A DNA stretch of 63,136 nt. Origin: Sphingopyxis sp. (GTDB taxonomy: Bacteria > Pseudomonadota > Alphaproteobacteria > Sphingomonadales > Sphingomonadaceae). The notes under the pieces are model-generated. The model was not told the DNA's origin and ran no database searches. It saw only the letters and a list, made by a program, of their open reading frames with translations. Shown in pieces: positions 9,118 through 18,823 of this stretch; positions within the stretch are counted from its first letter, which is position 1; the number at the start of each line of letters is the position of its first letter. A program made the translations under genes and the position numbers. The stretch lies in the NCBI GenBank assembly GCA_030145715.1, contig JAIXHQ010000018.1:1-63136 (forward strand). Direction: 5' to 3'.

Positions 9118-10398
9118 TCATACCTGCTTTTCGAGCGTCACCTGTGCGACATCGATGCCGCCGCCGCGAAAGCCGCCTTCGCAATATTGCAGATAATAGC
9201 GCCACAGCCGCACGAAGCGGTCGTCGAAACCCGGCGGCAGGTCGTTTGCGCGGACCGCCGCATCGAACCGCCCGCGCCATTGCCGCAGGGTTTCGGCGTA
9301 ATCGCCGCCAAATCGGTGGACATCGCGCCAGATTAGCCCCCGCCCTTCCGCCAGTGCGCGAAAGCGGCTTTCCGAAATCAGGCAGCCGCCGGGGAAAATA
9401 TAGGCCTGTATGAAATCGCTGCTTGCCGCATAGCGTTCGAACAGCGCGTCCTGAATCAGAATATATTGGATCGCGGCCTTGCCACCGGGGCGCAGCAGCC
9501 GCGCGATCGCGTCGAGATAGGCGGGCCAATAGGCTTCCCCCACCGCTTCGACCATCTCGACGCTCGCGATCGCGTCATAGGCGCCCTGCACATCGCGATA
9601 GTCGCAAATGTCCACGCGCGACCGCCCCGAAAGATCGACCGCGCTCAATCGGGCATCGGCGACGTCGCGCTGGGCGGGGGACAGGGTGATGCCGGTGTAA
9701 AGGACATCGTGACGCTCGACCGCGCGTTCACCCAGCGCGCCCCAACCGCAACCGATTTCAAGCAGCCTGCCGCCCGAACGCAGATCGAGCCGGTCGAGGA
9801 TCGCATCAACCTTTGCGGTCTGCGCATCTTCGAACGACTGCGCCGGATCGGTGAACATCGCACTTGAATAATTCATCGTCGGGTCGAGCCACAAGCGATA
9901 GAAATCATTGCCCAAATCATAGTGGGCAAGAATGTTTCGCCGCGATCCCCGGCGATCGTTCCGATTGAGCGCGTGGAGCGCCTTGTTGAGCCAGCGCCAT
10001 GGACCGCGGGCGCGCGCGACATTTCCCAGCGATTCCGCATTGCGATTGAACAGGTCGAACAGCGGAACCGGGTCGGGCGACGACCATTCGCCCGCTTCCC
10101 ACGCGCGATACCAGCCGACCGATCCCAATAGCGTCAACCGGGCGAGCGCCGCCCAGCGGTGGAGATGAACCACCGCCGTCGGCCCCTTGCCGCGACCACC
10201 GAGCAGCCGGACGCTGCCGTCGGGCAGATGGCTTTCGATCGTACCAAGCGCCAGGCCCGCGTCGATGCGGTCGAGCATGAGGTGAAAAAAACTCGCCGGC
10301 GCCAACGCGATCAGCCGCGCCATCACCCCTCCGGCGCGATAGGCTCGATCGGCGCGGAGCAGGTCCTTGCCGCGGCGCGGGCTTACATGCGTGTTCAT
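9118..10398 (-). CDS. Cyclopropane-fatty-acyl-phospholipid synthase family methyltransferase
   Basis: 426 residues. The C-terminal SAM-dependent domain contains motif I LLEIGCGWGALGERA, preceded by the family hallmark HYDLGNDFYRLWLDPTMNYS, and EMVEAVGEAYWPAY. These match CFA synthases, which add a methylene group from SAM to phospholipid double bonds at the membrane surface. The N-terminal part (residues 1-110) is the less conserved lipid-binding domain. I used ATG 10398 (MNTHVSPRRG). An upstream ATG at 10434 adds 12 residues without similarity. A palindrome lies 56 bp upstream. Confidence 0.9.
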   Translation of the reverse strand: MNTHVSPRRGKDLLRADRAYRAGGVMARLIALAPASFFHLMLDRIDAGLALGTIESHLPDGSVRLLGGRGKGPTAVVHLHRWAALARLTLLGSVGWYRAWEAGEWSSPDPVPLFDLFNRNAESLGNVARARGPWRWLNKALHALNRNDRRGSRRNILAHYDLGNDFYRLWLDPTMNYSSAMFTDPAQSFEDAQTAKVDAILDRLDLRSGGRLLEIGCGWGALGERAVERHDVLYTGITLSPAQRDVADARLSAVDLSGRSRVDICDYRDVQGAYDAIASVEMVEAVGEAYWPAYLDAIARLLRPGGKAAIQYILIQDALFERYAASSDFIQAYIFPGGCLISESRFRALAEGRGLIWRDVHRFGGDYAETLRQWRGRFDAAVRANDLPPGFDDRFVRLWRYYLQYCEGGFRGGGIDVAQVTLEKQV

Positions 10399-10453
10399 TG
10401 CCCCCTTCCTGCCCCAAAGCCGTGGCGCTGACAATCGCTTGATCGGTGCGCCG

Positions 10454-10467
10454 TCATGACGTCATGA
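10454..10467. promoter_or_regulatory. Perfect 14-bp palindrome TCATGACGTCATGA
   Basis: This perfect dyad lies between the stop of the YdjM-like gene (10477) and the CFA-synthase start (10398), 56 bp upstream of the latter. It could be an operator. No regulator can be assigned from the window. Confidence 0.35.
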
Positions 10468-10476
10468 AAGCTCCGA

Positions 10477-11430
10477 TCATTTCGGAAAATCGACGGTATC
10501 GCCCGCGCCAAGCCGCACCTGAAAACGATCGCGCGCCAGCGGTTGCAGGAAACGCTGGTCGCGAAGCATGATCGCGCCGTCGTCGCGTTGCGCGACCGGC
10601 ATCCGCGACCAGAATAAAAAGGCGCGCGCCGCCGGGTCCGCCTTTGCCCATGCCGCGATACGGCCATCGTCCATGCCCGTCGCCTGTCCAACGACGTCGA
10701 CGTCACTCCCGGCGCCGGGGGCATAGCTGGCGCTGCCATAACGGTCGGCGGTGCGCCAGAAAACGTCGCGCTTCCAGAACATCAGCGGCGGCGGGCTGGC
10801 GACGACCATTGCGTCGCCCTTCCCGGCCGCCCGCAACGCATCGGCAGTCGCGCGCTCCGCCGCGCCGGTGATAAGTCCGTTCGCGAAGATATAGGCGCAC
10901 ACCGCCGTGAAGCCGACCCATGCCGGACGCCGCCATGTCGCCGCCCCCCGGCGCTCGCCGCGCAGCGACAACCAGATCGACATGCCCAGCGCGATCCATA
11001 TCCACGGATCGATGATGAAAATGCTGTCACCATAGAACCAGCGAGGGCTGAAGGGTTCGAGCAGACGGATCCCGTAACTGTTGAGCCAGTCGAGCGCGGG
11101 GTGGCTGACGCAGCCGATATAGGCAAGCGCGAGCAGCCAGCTCCTATCGAGCGGCAGGCGGGTCGCGGGACGCCGGCCGCGCCGGTCCTGCCAGCGATCG
11201 AACGCGATCATCAGCCCCCACAGGACAAGCGGAAGCAGGACGAGCGCGATCGGCCCATGGGTTATCCCGCGCCGCATCGCCAGCGATTCGAGCCCATAGA
11301 TTGTCGCGACCGCATCGATGTCGGGCAGATTCGCCGCGATAATCAGCGTCGGCATCGCAAGGCCGGTCTTTTTCTTGAGTCCCAACTGGCCAAGAAGCGC
11401 GCCGACAAGGCCGTGGGTCAGATTGTCCAT
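10477..11430 (-). CDS. Membrane-bound metal-dependent hydrolase, YdjM/DUF457 family
   Basis: 317 residues. The N-terminus MDNLTHGLVGALLGQLG, then NLPDIDAV and RRGITHGP, gives the conserved His and Asp residues (H6, D38/D40, H57) that are the proposed metal site of the YdjM family. A later HPALDWLNSYG block also belongs. Several hydrophobic helices follow (LVLLPLVLWGLMIAF; WLLALAYIGCVS; WIWIALGMSIWLSL). It is an inner-membrane protein. The family is annotated as a hydrolase by analogy and its biochemical role is not established. The C-terminal 110 residues are soluble and specific to longer members. Confidence 0.8.
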   Translation of the reverse strand: MDNLTHGLVGALLGQLGLKKKTGLAMPTLIIAANLPDIDAVATIYGLESLAMRRGITHGPIALVLLPLVLWGLMIAFDRWQDRRGRRPATRLPLDRSWLLALAYIGCVSHPALDWLNSYGIRLLEPFSPRWFYGDSIFIIDPWIWIALGMSIWLSLRGERRGAATWRRPAWVGFTAVCAYIFANGLITGAAERATADALRAAGKGDAMVVASPPPLMFWKRDVFWRTADRYGSASYAPGAGSDVDVVGQATGMDDGRIAAWAKADPAARAFLFWSRMPVAQRDDGAIMLRDQRFLQPLARDRFQVRLGAGDTVDFPK

Positions 11431-11464
11431 GCGATCCTTTCGCCCGCCAAGCGGCGGCGCGCAA

Positions 11465-12502
11465 TCAGAGTTCGGGTCCGCCGTCAGCCACGGTCCACGT
11501 CTGCCCCTTTTTCAGCAGCCCTTGCAGATCGGCCGTCTTGCCCTCTGCCGCTGCCTGATTCTGACGGACGACATCGGCCTCAAAGGTCGGGCGCGGATCA
11601 TCATATAGCACGCCCAGCGCCATCGGAAATTCGCCGAAGGGCATTTCGACCAGCATGTGCGCGACGCTGCGGTTGGTGACGTCATGGACGATGACGCCCG
11701 CGGCCTGCCAGTCGCCGTCGACGACATCGACGGTCTTGAGGTGCAGCGCCTCCGCATCGAGCGCGATGCCCTTTGTGCCCTTCGCATAAAGCATCGGTTC
11801 GCCCTGTTTCAGCCAGAGCTGGCGATCCTCTGCCCCCTTGGGCGCGGCAAAATCTTCGAAAACATCCTTGTTATAGACGATACAGTTTTGAAAAATCTCG
11901 ATAAAAGCCGCGCCCTTGTGGGCGTGGGCAGCCTTCAGAACGGTCGGCAATTCCTTTGACACGTCAAAGCCGCGCGCGACGAACCGCGCCCCCGCACCCA
12001 GCGCGAACGCGGCGGGCTGCGCCGGACGATCGACCGAGCCATAGGGCGTCGACGGACTGGTCGTGCCGACGCGGCTGGTCGGCGAATATTGCCCCTTGGT
12101 CAGGCCGTAAATTTCGTTGTTGAACAGCATTATCTGACAATCGAGATTGCGGCGGATCAGATGCATCGTATGGTTGCCGCCGATCGACAGCCCGTCACCA
12201 TCGCCGGTGACGATCCAGATGTCGAGGTTCGGATTGGCGAGCTTCAATCCCGTCGCAAAGGCCGGTGCGCGACCGTGGATCGTATGAAAACCATAGGTTT
12301 CCATATAATAGGGAAAGCGCGACGAGCAGCCGATGCCGCTGATGAACACGGTATTCTCGGGCGCCGTGCCGATTTCGGGCATGGTGCGCTGCACCGCCTT
12401 CAGGATCGCATAGTCGCCGCAGCCGGGGCACCAACGGACTTCCTGATCGGTTTCCCAATCCTTGAGCGTCGTCGTCCGCGCGATGGTGGTCATTTCGTTC
12501 AT
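11465..12502 (-). CDS. korB: 2-oxoacid:ferredoxin oxidoreductase, beta subunit
   Basis: 345 residues from ATG 12502 (MNEMTTIARTT). The frame is open for 44 more codons upstream, but that part overlaps the small ORF and korA. VRWCPGCGDYAILKAVQ provides a cluster Cys pair, and GDGDGLSIGGNH is the thiamine-pyrophosphate/Mg2+ motif (GDGD...NN-type). It is the TPP-binding half of an enzyme that decarboxylates 2-oxoglutarate or a related oxoacid to the acyl-CoA while reducing ferredoxin. The start ATG overlaps the stop of a 35-aa membrane ORF (ATGA), which itself overlaps korA. Confidence 0.95.
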   Translation of the reverse strand: MNEMTTIARTTTLKDWETDQEVRWCPGCGDYAILKAVQRTMPEIGTAPENTVFISGIGCSSRFPYYMETYGFHTIHGRAPAFATGLKLANPNLDIWIVTGDGDGLSIGGNHTMHLIRRNLDCQIMLFNNEIYGLTKGQYSPTSRVGTTSPSTPYGSVDRPAQPAAFALGAGARFVARGFDVSKELPTVLKAAHAHKGAAFIEIFQNCIVYNKDVFEDFAAPKGAEDRQLWLKQGEPMLYAKGTKGIALDAEALHLKTVDVVDGDWQAAGVIVHDVTNRSVAHMLVEMPFGEFPMALGVLYDDPRPTFEADVVRQNQAAAEGKTADLQGLLKKGQTWTVADGGPEL

Positions 12503-12602
12503 TTGAGCACCGTGAAAAACAGAATGGGAAGGATGAAGGCTGCCATGAGCAAATAATACATCGCGGTCAGCTTCTTCTGCGAAGGGTTCATATCGCGAAA
12601 TC

Positions 12603-12606
<4 letters not shown>
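12499..12606 (-). CDS. 35-aa single-pass membrane protein between korA and korB (new small ORF)
   Basis: ATG 12606 to TGA 12499 encodes 35 residues: a charged N-terminus (MRFRDMNPSQKKLTAM), then one hydrophobic helix (YYLLMAAFILPILFFTVL) and a terminal Lys. Its ATG overlaps the korA TGA as ATGA (12603-12606), and its TGA overlaps the korB ATG as ATGA (12499-12502). Both junctions therefore have the geometry of translational coupling. This is strong evidence for a real gene, although it is below usual annotation size limits. No function is known to me. The topology suggests a one-helix inner-membrane peptide that might dock or stabilise the KorAB complex; that is inference. Confidence 0.75.
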
Positions 12607-14465
<1,859 letters not shown>

Positions 14466-14575
14466 TATATTTTCTCCCCTTATCCTGGGAACCTGTAACA
14501 TCGGCGTAGGCCGGTGTGCGCGTCGCCGCAATTGGGAAAAATTTGTGCGCCGCAAAGGGCAAGGTGGGGGTGAGT

Positions 14576-14592
14576 TTCAATTCGCGATTGAA
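14576..14592. promoter_or_regulatory. Inverted repeat TTCAATTCGCGATTGAA in a divergent promoter region
   Basis: A perfect six-base dyad (TTCAAT / ATTGAA) with a 5-bp centre lies between korA (minus) and the alpha/beta hydrolase (plus), 55 bp before the latter. It is a plausible operator but no binding protein can be named. Confidence 0.35.
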
Positions 14593-14647
14593 TTTGCGCC
14601 GTCGATAGCGAATAGCGGGACGAAAATATGGACGAGGGAGAGACTGG

Positions 14648-15583
14648 ATGACCCATTATACGCGCCCCGACGTGGCGGCTTTCCTGGCGTTCCTGAATGC
14701 GCAGGACGGCCCAAAGATGGAGGACATGCCGCCAGCCGCCGGTCGCGAGATGATGCGCGTGATGGGCCAATTGGCCGATGTGCCGCGCGGCGAGATCGCG
14801 CATGTCGAAGATCGCGTGATCCCCGGCCCGGCGGGTGACATGGCGATCCGCATCTATGACAATCGCCCCGACCGCGAAGCGGGGCCGGTGATGGTCTTCT
14901 ATCATGGCGGCGGCTGGGTCATCGGCGATCTGGATACGCATGATCCCTATTGCGCGGAGGCCGCCCGCATTCTCGACATGCCGGTCGTCGCGATCGATTA
15001 TCGGCTGGCCCCCGAACATCCCTTTCCCGCCGCGCCAATCGATTGCGAAGCCGCGGCGCGCTGGGTCGCCGACAATATGTCCTGTACCGGACTGGTCCTG
15101 TCGGGCGACAGCGCGGGCGGGAACCTGACCATCGCGACCGCGCTGGCGCTGCGCGATGCGCCGGCGTCGAAGCCGGTGGTGGCCATCCACCCCATCTATC
15201 CCGCCGTCACCACGCATAATGACTGGCAAAGCTATCGCGATTTTGGCGAAGGCCATTTGCTGACCGAAGGCGGGATGACATGGTTCGGCGACCATTATGC
15301 CGCCGATCCCGCCGACCGCCGCGCCGCGCCGATCGATTTTCCAGCCGAAGGACTGCCGCCGACGCTGTTGATTACCGCCGGGCTCGACCCGCTGCGCGAT
15401 CAGGGCCGGGCCTATGCTGCCAAACTGATCGAAGCGGGCGTGCCGACGACCTATCGCGAGGCGCGGGGCACGATCCACGGCTATATCTGCCTTGCCCAGG
15501 GCATTCCAAGCGCGAAGGACGATATTCGCGGCGCATTGACCGTATTGAAAGCCATCGTCGCCGAAGCTAACGCGGCGGCATGA
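14648..15583 (+). CDS. Alpha/beta hydrolase, hormone-sensitive-lipase (family IV) esterase
   Basis: 311 residues. HGGGW (about residues 85-89) is the oxyanion-hole motif of family IV esterases. GDSAGG (about 155-160) holds the nucleophilic Ser. GLDPLRDQG and GTIHGY carry the catalytic Asp and His. DYRLAPEHPFPAA is another family signature. There is no signal peptide, so it is a cytosolic carboxylesterase of unknown physiological substrate. Its TGA overlaps the rppH ATG (ATGA), so the two are co-translated. Confidence 0.92.
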   Translation: MTHYTRPDVAAFLAFLNAQDGPKMEDMPPAAGREMMRVMGQLADVPRGEIAHVEDRVIPGPAGDMAIRIYDNRPDREAGPVMVFYHGGGWVIGDLDTHDPYCAEAARILDMPVVAIDYRLAPEHPFPAAPIDCEAAARWVADNMSCTGLVLSGDSAGGNLTIATALALRDAPASKPVVAIHPIYPAVTTHNDWQSYRDFGEGHLLTEGGMTWFGDHYAADPADRRAAPIDFPAEGLPPTLLITAGLDPLRDQGRAYAAKLIEAGVPTTYREARGTIHGYICLAQGIPSAKDDIRGALTVLKAIVAEANAAA

Positions 15584-16056
15584 TCGACCATAGCGCCCTT
15601 CCCTATCGCCCCTGCGCCGGCGTGATGCTCGCCAATCGCGACGGCCGCGTCTTCGTCGGCCAACGGCTCGACACGTCCAGTGAGGCCTGGCAGATGCCGC
15701 AGGGCGGGATCGACGAAGGCGAAACCGCCGAAGATGCGGCGATCCGCGAACTGGGCGAGGAAACGGGCATCCACGGCGGGCTGGTCGAAATTATCGCGCG
15801 CAGCCGCGAGGAATATTTCTATGACCTGCCCGACGATCTGATCGGCAAGATGTGGGGCGGCAAATATCGCGGCCAGCGCCAGCACTGGTTCCTGATGCGC
15901 TTCATGGGCGAAGACGGCGACGTCGACATCCATACCAAGCACCAGGAATTCAGGGCGTGGAAATGGGCGGAACTGGCAGAGATCGAAAAGCTGATCGTGC
16001 CGTTCAAGCGCGCGCTGTATCGCGGACTGGTCGATGAGTTCGGGCCACTGGTCTGA
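15580..16056 (+). CDS. rppH: RNA pyrophosphohydrolase (Nudix hydrolase)
   Basis: 158 residues, the usual RppH length. It starts with YRPCAGVMLANRDGRVFVGQR and has the complete Nudix box (Gx5Ex7REUxEExGU, about residues 44-66, around AIRELGEETG). Family blocks YDLPDDL and GQRQHWFLMRF follow, and EFRAWKWAEL lies near the C-terminus. These set RppH apart from other Nudix enzymes. It removes pyrophosphate from the 5' end of transcripts and so triggers RNase E decay. The ATG overlaps the upstream esterase stop. Confidence 0.93.
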   Translation: MIDHSALPYRPCAGVMLANRDGRVFVGQRLDTSSEAWQMPQGGIDEGETAEDAAIRELGEETGIHGGLVEIIARSREEYFYDLPDDLIGKMWGGKYRGQRQHWFLMRFMGEDGDVDIHTKHQEFRAWKWAELAEIEKLIVPFKRALYRGLVDEFGPLV

Positions 16057-16126
16057 ACCTTTCGGCGCCCATGGGGCTCCGGCATCGGACTATCAATTTT
16101 CGAGGGGGTGCGATAGGCGCGGCGGC

Positions 16127-16648
16127 ATGAGCAATGATATGCCGCTTCCCCTCTACGCGATCGGCCTGGGTTCGAACCGCCGTCATGCGCGCCATGGCGA
16201 CCCGCGTGCCGTCCTGCTCGCCGCGCTCGCGGCGCTGGAGAGCGCCGATGTAGAGCCGGTCGACGTCAGTCCGATCATCGCCAGCGAACCGATCGGGCCA
16301 TCGCGCCGCCGCTATGCCAATGCGGTCGCACTCGTCGCGTCGGAACTCAGCCCGCCCGCGATGCTCGAACGACTGCAGGCGATCGAGGCCAGCTTTGGCC
16401 GCCGCATCGGCCAACGCTGGAGCGCGCGGACGCTGGATCTCGACATATTGCTATGGTCCGGCGGCGCATGGTCGGACGGCAGCCTGACCATCCCGCATCC
16501 CGCGATCGAACAGCGCGCGTTCGTTCTTGGCCCGCTTCGCGCGATCGTCCCCAAATGGCAGCATCCGCTGCACGGACACAGCATCCGACAACTCGCGGCG
16601 CGCCTTGCCCGGCCAAAGCCGGTTGACCAGGGCGCATCCCCGCACTAG
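16127..16648 (+). CDS. folK: 6-hydroxymethyl-7,8-dihydropterin pyrophosphokinase
   Basis: 173 residues from ATG 16127 (MSNDMPLPLYAIGLGSN). An upstream ATG at 16034 lies inside rppH and adds 31 unrelated residues. Family motifs are IGLGSNRR, IIASEPIGPSRRRYANAV, the ATP/pterin block RIGQRWSARTLDLDILLW, and IPHPAIEQRAFVLGPL. It transfers pyrophosphate from ATP to 6-hydroxymethyl-dihydropterin in folate synthesis. No other folate gene is adjacent. Confidence 0.95.
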   Translation: MSNDMPLPLYAIGLGSNRRHARHGDPRAVLLAALAALESADVEPVDVSPIIASEPIGPSRRRYANAVALVASELSPPAMLERLQAIEASFGRRIGQRWSARTLDLDILLWSGGAWSDGSLTIPHPAIEQRAFVLGPLRAIVPKWQHPLHGHSIRQLAARLARPKPVDQGASPH

Positions 16649-16692
16649 GGCGACGGCTCACTTCGCAAGGCCCGCTTCGTCGGCGCCGCGAT

Positions 16693-16768
16693 GGGCCCTT
16701 AGCTCAGTCGGTAGAGCAACTGACTTTTAATCAGTAGGTCGCTGGTTCGAACCCAGCAGGGCTCACCA
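16693..16768 (+). tRNA. tRNA-Lys (anticodon TTT)
   Basis: 76 nt. The acceptor stem GGGCCCT pairs with AGGGCTC with one G-U pair; A73 and an encoded CCA follow. The anticodon stem-loop around CTTTTAA gives anticodon TTT, and the T-arm contains GGTTCGAACCC. Its 3' 45 nt are the core of the 46-bp repeat found again at 18519-18564, so it is the attachment site of the mini-island. Confidence 0.97.
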
Positions 16769-16769
16769 T
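16724..16769 (+). repeat. attL: 46-bp direct repeat, left copy (in tRNA-Lys)
   Basis: From the anticodon loop (CTTTTAATCAG...) through CCA and one extra T. It is identical to 18519-18564; the flanking bases differ (A versus C on the left, A versus T on the right). Confidence 0.92.
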
Positions 16770-17112
16770 AAAAATCTTTATTTTTCAAATATTTGCGACC
16801 CATTTATGGCTTGAGATCGAGATCAAAAGTCGGTCACGATATTTCACCATCTACCACTGATCTACAGTAATTTTGCAGTAATTTTCGTCGAGCGGATGGA
16901 CGGGTCAGCAAAATGCGCGGTTAACCGAGATTTGTTCCAAACCATACAACGGAAATACGATCAGTTGGTCGCTGCAACCATGCCGCATCGCGATCACAGA
17001 ACCTCACAATATCGCCCGAAGTTCGTAATCATGCCGACTCAGTAACAAAATATCCCTTTCCTACATTATCGACTCTTCGTATGACCCGATTCTCTTGGGG
17101 GAGGGTGACAGT
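16769..17112. other. Gene-free leader of the mini-island
   Basis: This 344-bp AT-richer stretch lies between attL and the protease gene. It holds a T-rich tract right after the tRNA (TTTATTTTTC, a likely tRNA terminator), the left copy of the 18-bp repeat at 16865, and presumably the promoter of the protease gene. I saw no convincing ORF. Confidence 0.6.
16865..16882 (+). repeat. 18-bp island repeat CAGTAATTTTGCAGTAAT, left copy
   Basis: Found 95 bp inside attL and repeated exactly at 18428-18445 in the same orientation. Internally it is two CAGTAAT units separated by TTTG, as in an arm-type integrase binding site. That role is inference. Confidence 0.75.
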
Positions 17113-18117
17113 TTGGCCGGCTATGCTGAGCGTAAAGCGCTATACGAACAAATCGAAGTAGCACGCGAAAGTCGGGTCGTTGCCTATGTGACCGGTGATA
17201 GGCCCGGAGCGGAAACTAGGGTTTCGCCAGAGATCGTCGATCTCTTCGTTGATCACTTGGATGCCATTTGGCCGACCAAGCGCATATCGCTCATCCTGTA
17301 TACAAATGGTGGCGACACAGCCGCCGCTTGGCGGTTGATCAATCTCATCCGGACCTTCTGCGATGAGCTTGAAGTGATCGTCCCTTCGAAAGCTCTTAGT
17401 GCGGGCACGTTAATCTGCTTAGGTGCCAACAAGATTGTTATGACCAAGCAGGCCACGCTGGGACCTATCGACCCCAGTCTCAACAGCCCCCTCGGTCCAA
17501 TCGTTCCCGGTGGCAATCCCAACCATAGGGCGCCAGTCAGTGTTGAAGCAGTTCAGGGCTACTTGGATGTCGCGATCAATGAATTGAAGATCACCGACGA
17601 CGAGGCCCTCGCCGGGATCTGGACAAACCTGTCCGAGAAGATTCATCCGCTTGTGTTAGGACAGATTTTTCGCACTCGGCAGCAGATCAGAACACTCGCC
17701 AGAAAGCTACTCGAGTTTCAGAAAACCGAATCTGAGATTATCGATCGGATCGTTTCGTTCCTCTGCAGCGAATCAGGCAGTCACGATCACACGATCAATC
17801 GCCGAGAAGCGCGGGGACTTGGACTCGCGATAGAAAACCCAAGTACCGAACTTTACGACATTTTAAGGGCTTTGCAGCAGGACATTGTAGAGTCATTATC
17901 ATTGCGCACCCCGTTTAACCCAGACACACTGCTTGCGGGGCAGCAACAAGCGAACTATGTGGCGCCGCGCGCGTTGATTGAGAGCGCCGCATACGGAAGT
18001 CACCAATTTGTGTCGGAAGGCACCATGTCGCAGATTCAAGCACCGGGACCAGCGGTCCCCCCGCAGATCGGAATTCAGGACATGAGGCGTTTCGAGGGAT
18101 GGCGCAAGGAGGCATGA
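17113..18117 (+). CDS. ClpP/SppA-fold serine protease, SDH_sah (serine dehydrogenase proteinase) type
   Basis: 334 residues. The region ISLILYTNGGDTAAAWRL (oxyanion GGD, about 65-68), then VPSKALSAGTLICLGAN with the probable nucleophile Ser96, then IVMTKQATLGPIDP, follows the order seen in SDH_sah/ClpP-crotonase-fold proteases. There is no signal peptide or TM segment, so it is cytosolic. A helical C-terminal half (residues 170-260) may mediate assembly. I chose TTG 17113, 8 nt after a GGGGGAGGG ribosome site; TTG 17095 is an in-frame alternative. The next gene starts 2 nt after its stop. As island cargo it may be an accessory or defence protease, but the target is unknown. Confidence 0.75.
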   Translation: MAGYAERKALYEQIEVARESRVVAYVTGDRPGAETRVSPEIVDLFVDHLDAIWPTKRISLILYTNGGDTAAAWRLINLIRTFCDELEVIVPSKALSAGTLICLGANKIVMTKQATLGPIDPSLNSPLGPIVPGGNPNHRAPVSVEAVQGYLDVAINELKITDDEALAGIWTNLSEKIHPLVLGQIFRTRQQIRTLARKLLEFQKTESEIIDRIVSFLCSESGSHDHTINRREARGLGLAIENPSTELYDILRALQQDIVESLSLRTPFNPDTLLAGQQQANYVAPRALIESAAYGSHQFVSEGTMSQIQAPGPAVPPQIGIQDMRRFEGWRKEA

Positions 18118-18119
18118 CC

Positions 18120-18335
18120 ATGATGGATCAGACCTATAGCTATGACACGGCCGACGTGAGCTATATTCGGCATTGCACTGCCGCAGCAGATGACCCCTTT
18201 TATCAGACGGCGGCATCTCCGGAATCTCTTGCCTCGTTGATGCGTAGCCACATCGTGCTTCGCGATGCCGAGACTCCCATCTCGTTTCCTTTCGTCGTGG
18301 AGGAAGTTTCGGGCTACTATCGCCGCGCCGGATAG
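18120..18335 (+). CDS. Small island protein of unknown function
   Basis: 71 residues from ATG 18120, 7 nt after AAGGAGG. An ATG at 18114 overlapping the protease stop as ATGA is also possible. The sequence is Tyr/Asp-rich at the N-terminus (MMDQTYSYDTADVSY), then a helix SPESLASLMRSHIVLRD and an ending FPFVVEEVSGYYRRAG. There is no signal peptide. No family is recognised. Its tight coupling to the protease suggests a partner, adaptor or substrate; that is inference. Confidence 0.65.
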   Translation: MMDQTYSYDTADVSYIRHCTAAADDPFYQTAASPESLASLMRSHIVLRDAETPISFPFVVEEVSGYYRRAG

Positions 18336-18427
18336 AGCTTTCTCGGCGGGACCTGCAACTAAACTGTCTGATTGCGTTCGCTCGCCTGGACCGCCGGGTT
18401 TGCCCGTTTTTTCCCGATTCTCACGTG

Positions 18428-18445
18428 CAGTAATTTTGCAGTAAT
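18428..18445 (+). repeat. 18-bp island repeat CAGTAATTTTGCAGTAAT, right copy
   Basis: Exact same-strand copy of 16865-16882, located 73 bp inside attR. Confidence 0.75.
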
Positions 18446-18518
18446 GCCACTTTTTCAGTGGTTTTACGGGCAAGAAATCCTCGGAAAACTGGGAAAAATC
18501 GAGATATTCCTCCGATGC

Positions 18519-18564
18519 CTTTTAATCAGTAGGTCGCTGGTTCGAACCCAGCAGGGCTCACCAT
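18519..18564 (+). repeat. attR: 46-bp direct repeat, right copy
   Basis: Exact copy of the 3' half of tRNA-Lys with CCA. It is not a functional tRNA because the 5' acceptor and D-arm are missing. It marks the right boundary of the mini-island. Confidence 0.92.
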
Positions 18565-18823
18565 TATTCAGTCGAACGGCTTGAATTCGGGCGCGGGCGG
18601 GTGGGCGCCGTGTCGGCGTAGTCGCCGCCGCGCGCGCAGATACGCCCACCGGAATTATCTGGGTATTTCTTCCCCCTCTGACATTGCCAATTCGCAAAGC
18701 GGTCGATGGCGCCGCCGATCATGATCCCCCCGTTCGCACCGATGCGGACGGAGTCGGGGAGGATCCGCATCAGCCATGCCATCCGGCATCGCGCACCACC
18801 CCTTTTTTTGAGAGGAAGAATTC

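Larger units (their letters stand above)
16724..18564. mobile_element. Mini genomic island inserted in tRNA-Lys, no integrase
   Basis: A 46-bp exact direct repeat bounds a unit of 1795 bp (repeat start to repeat start): the tRNA-Lys 3' half plus one base at 16724-16769, and again at 18519-18564. Inside are one serine-protease-like gene, one small downstream gene and two copies of an 18-bp motif, one near each end. Codon use and base composition are visibly less GC-biased than the flanking genes. No recombinase is encoded, so the unit is either a deletion remnant or a satellite moved by an integrase elsewhere. Confidence 0.85.

Noticed and set aside
18524..18563. Second tRNA-Lys gene
   Set aside because: Only the 3' half from the anticodon loop is present; it lacks the 5' acceptor and D-arm, so it is the att repeat, not a tRNA.
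18464..18697. Minus-strand 77-codon ORF containing GEPCWVRTSDLLI
   Set aside because: This peptide is the well-known false translation of the tRNA 3' end, here from attR.
18564..18782. Minus-strand 72-codon ORF (MAWLMRILPDSVRIG...) between attR and the Asn-rich gene
   Set aside because: It has a start and some non-random look, but no family, no ribosome site I trust, and it ends in the att repeat. Left unannotated, with real coding possible.
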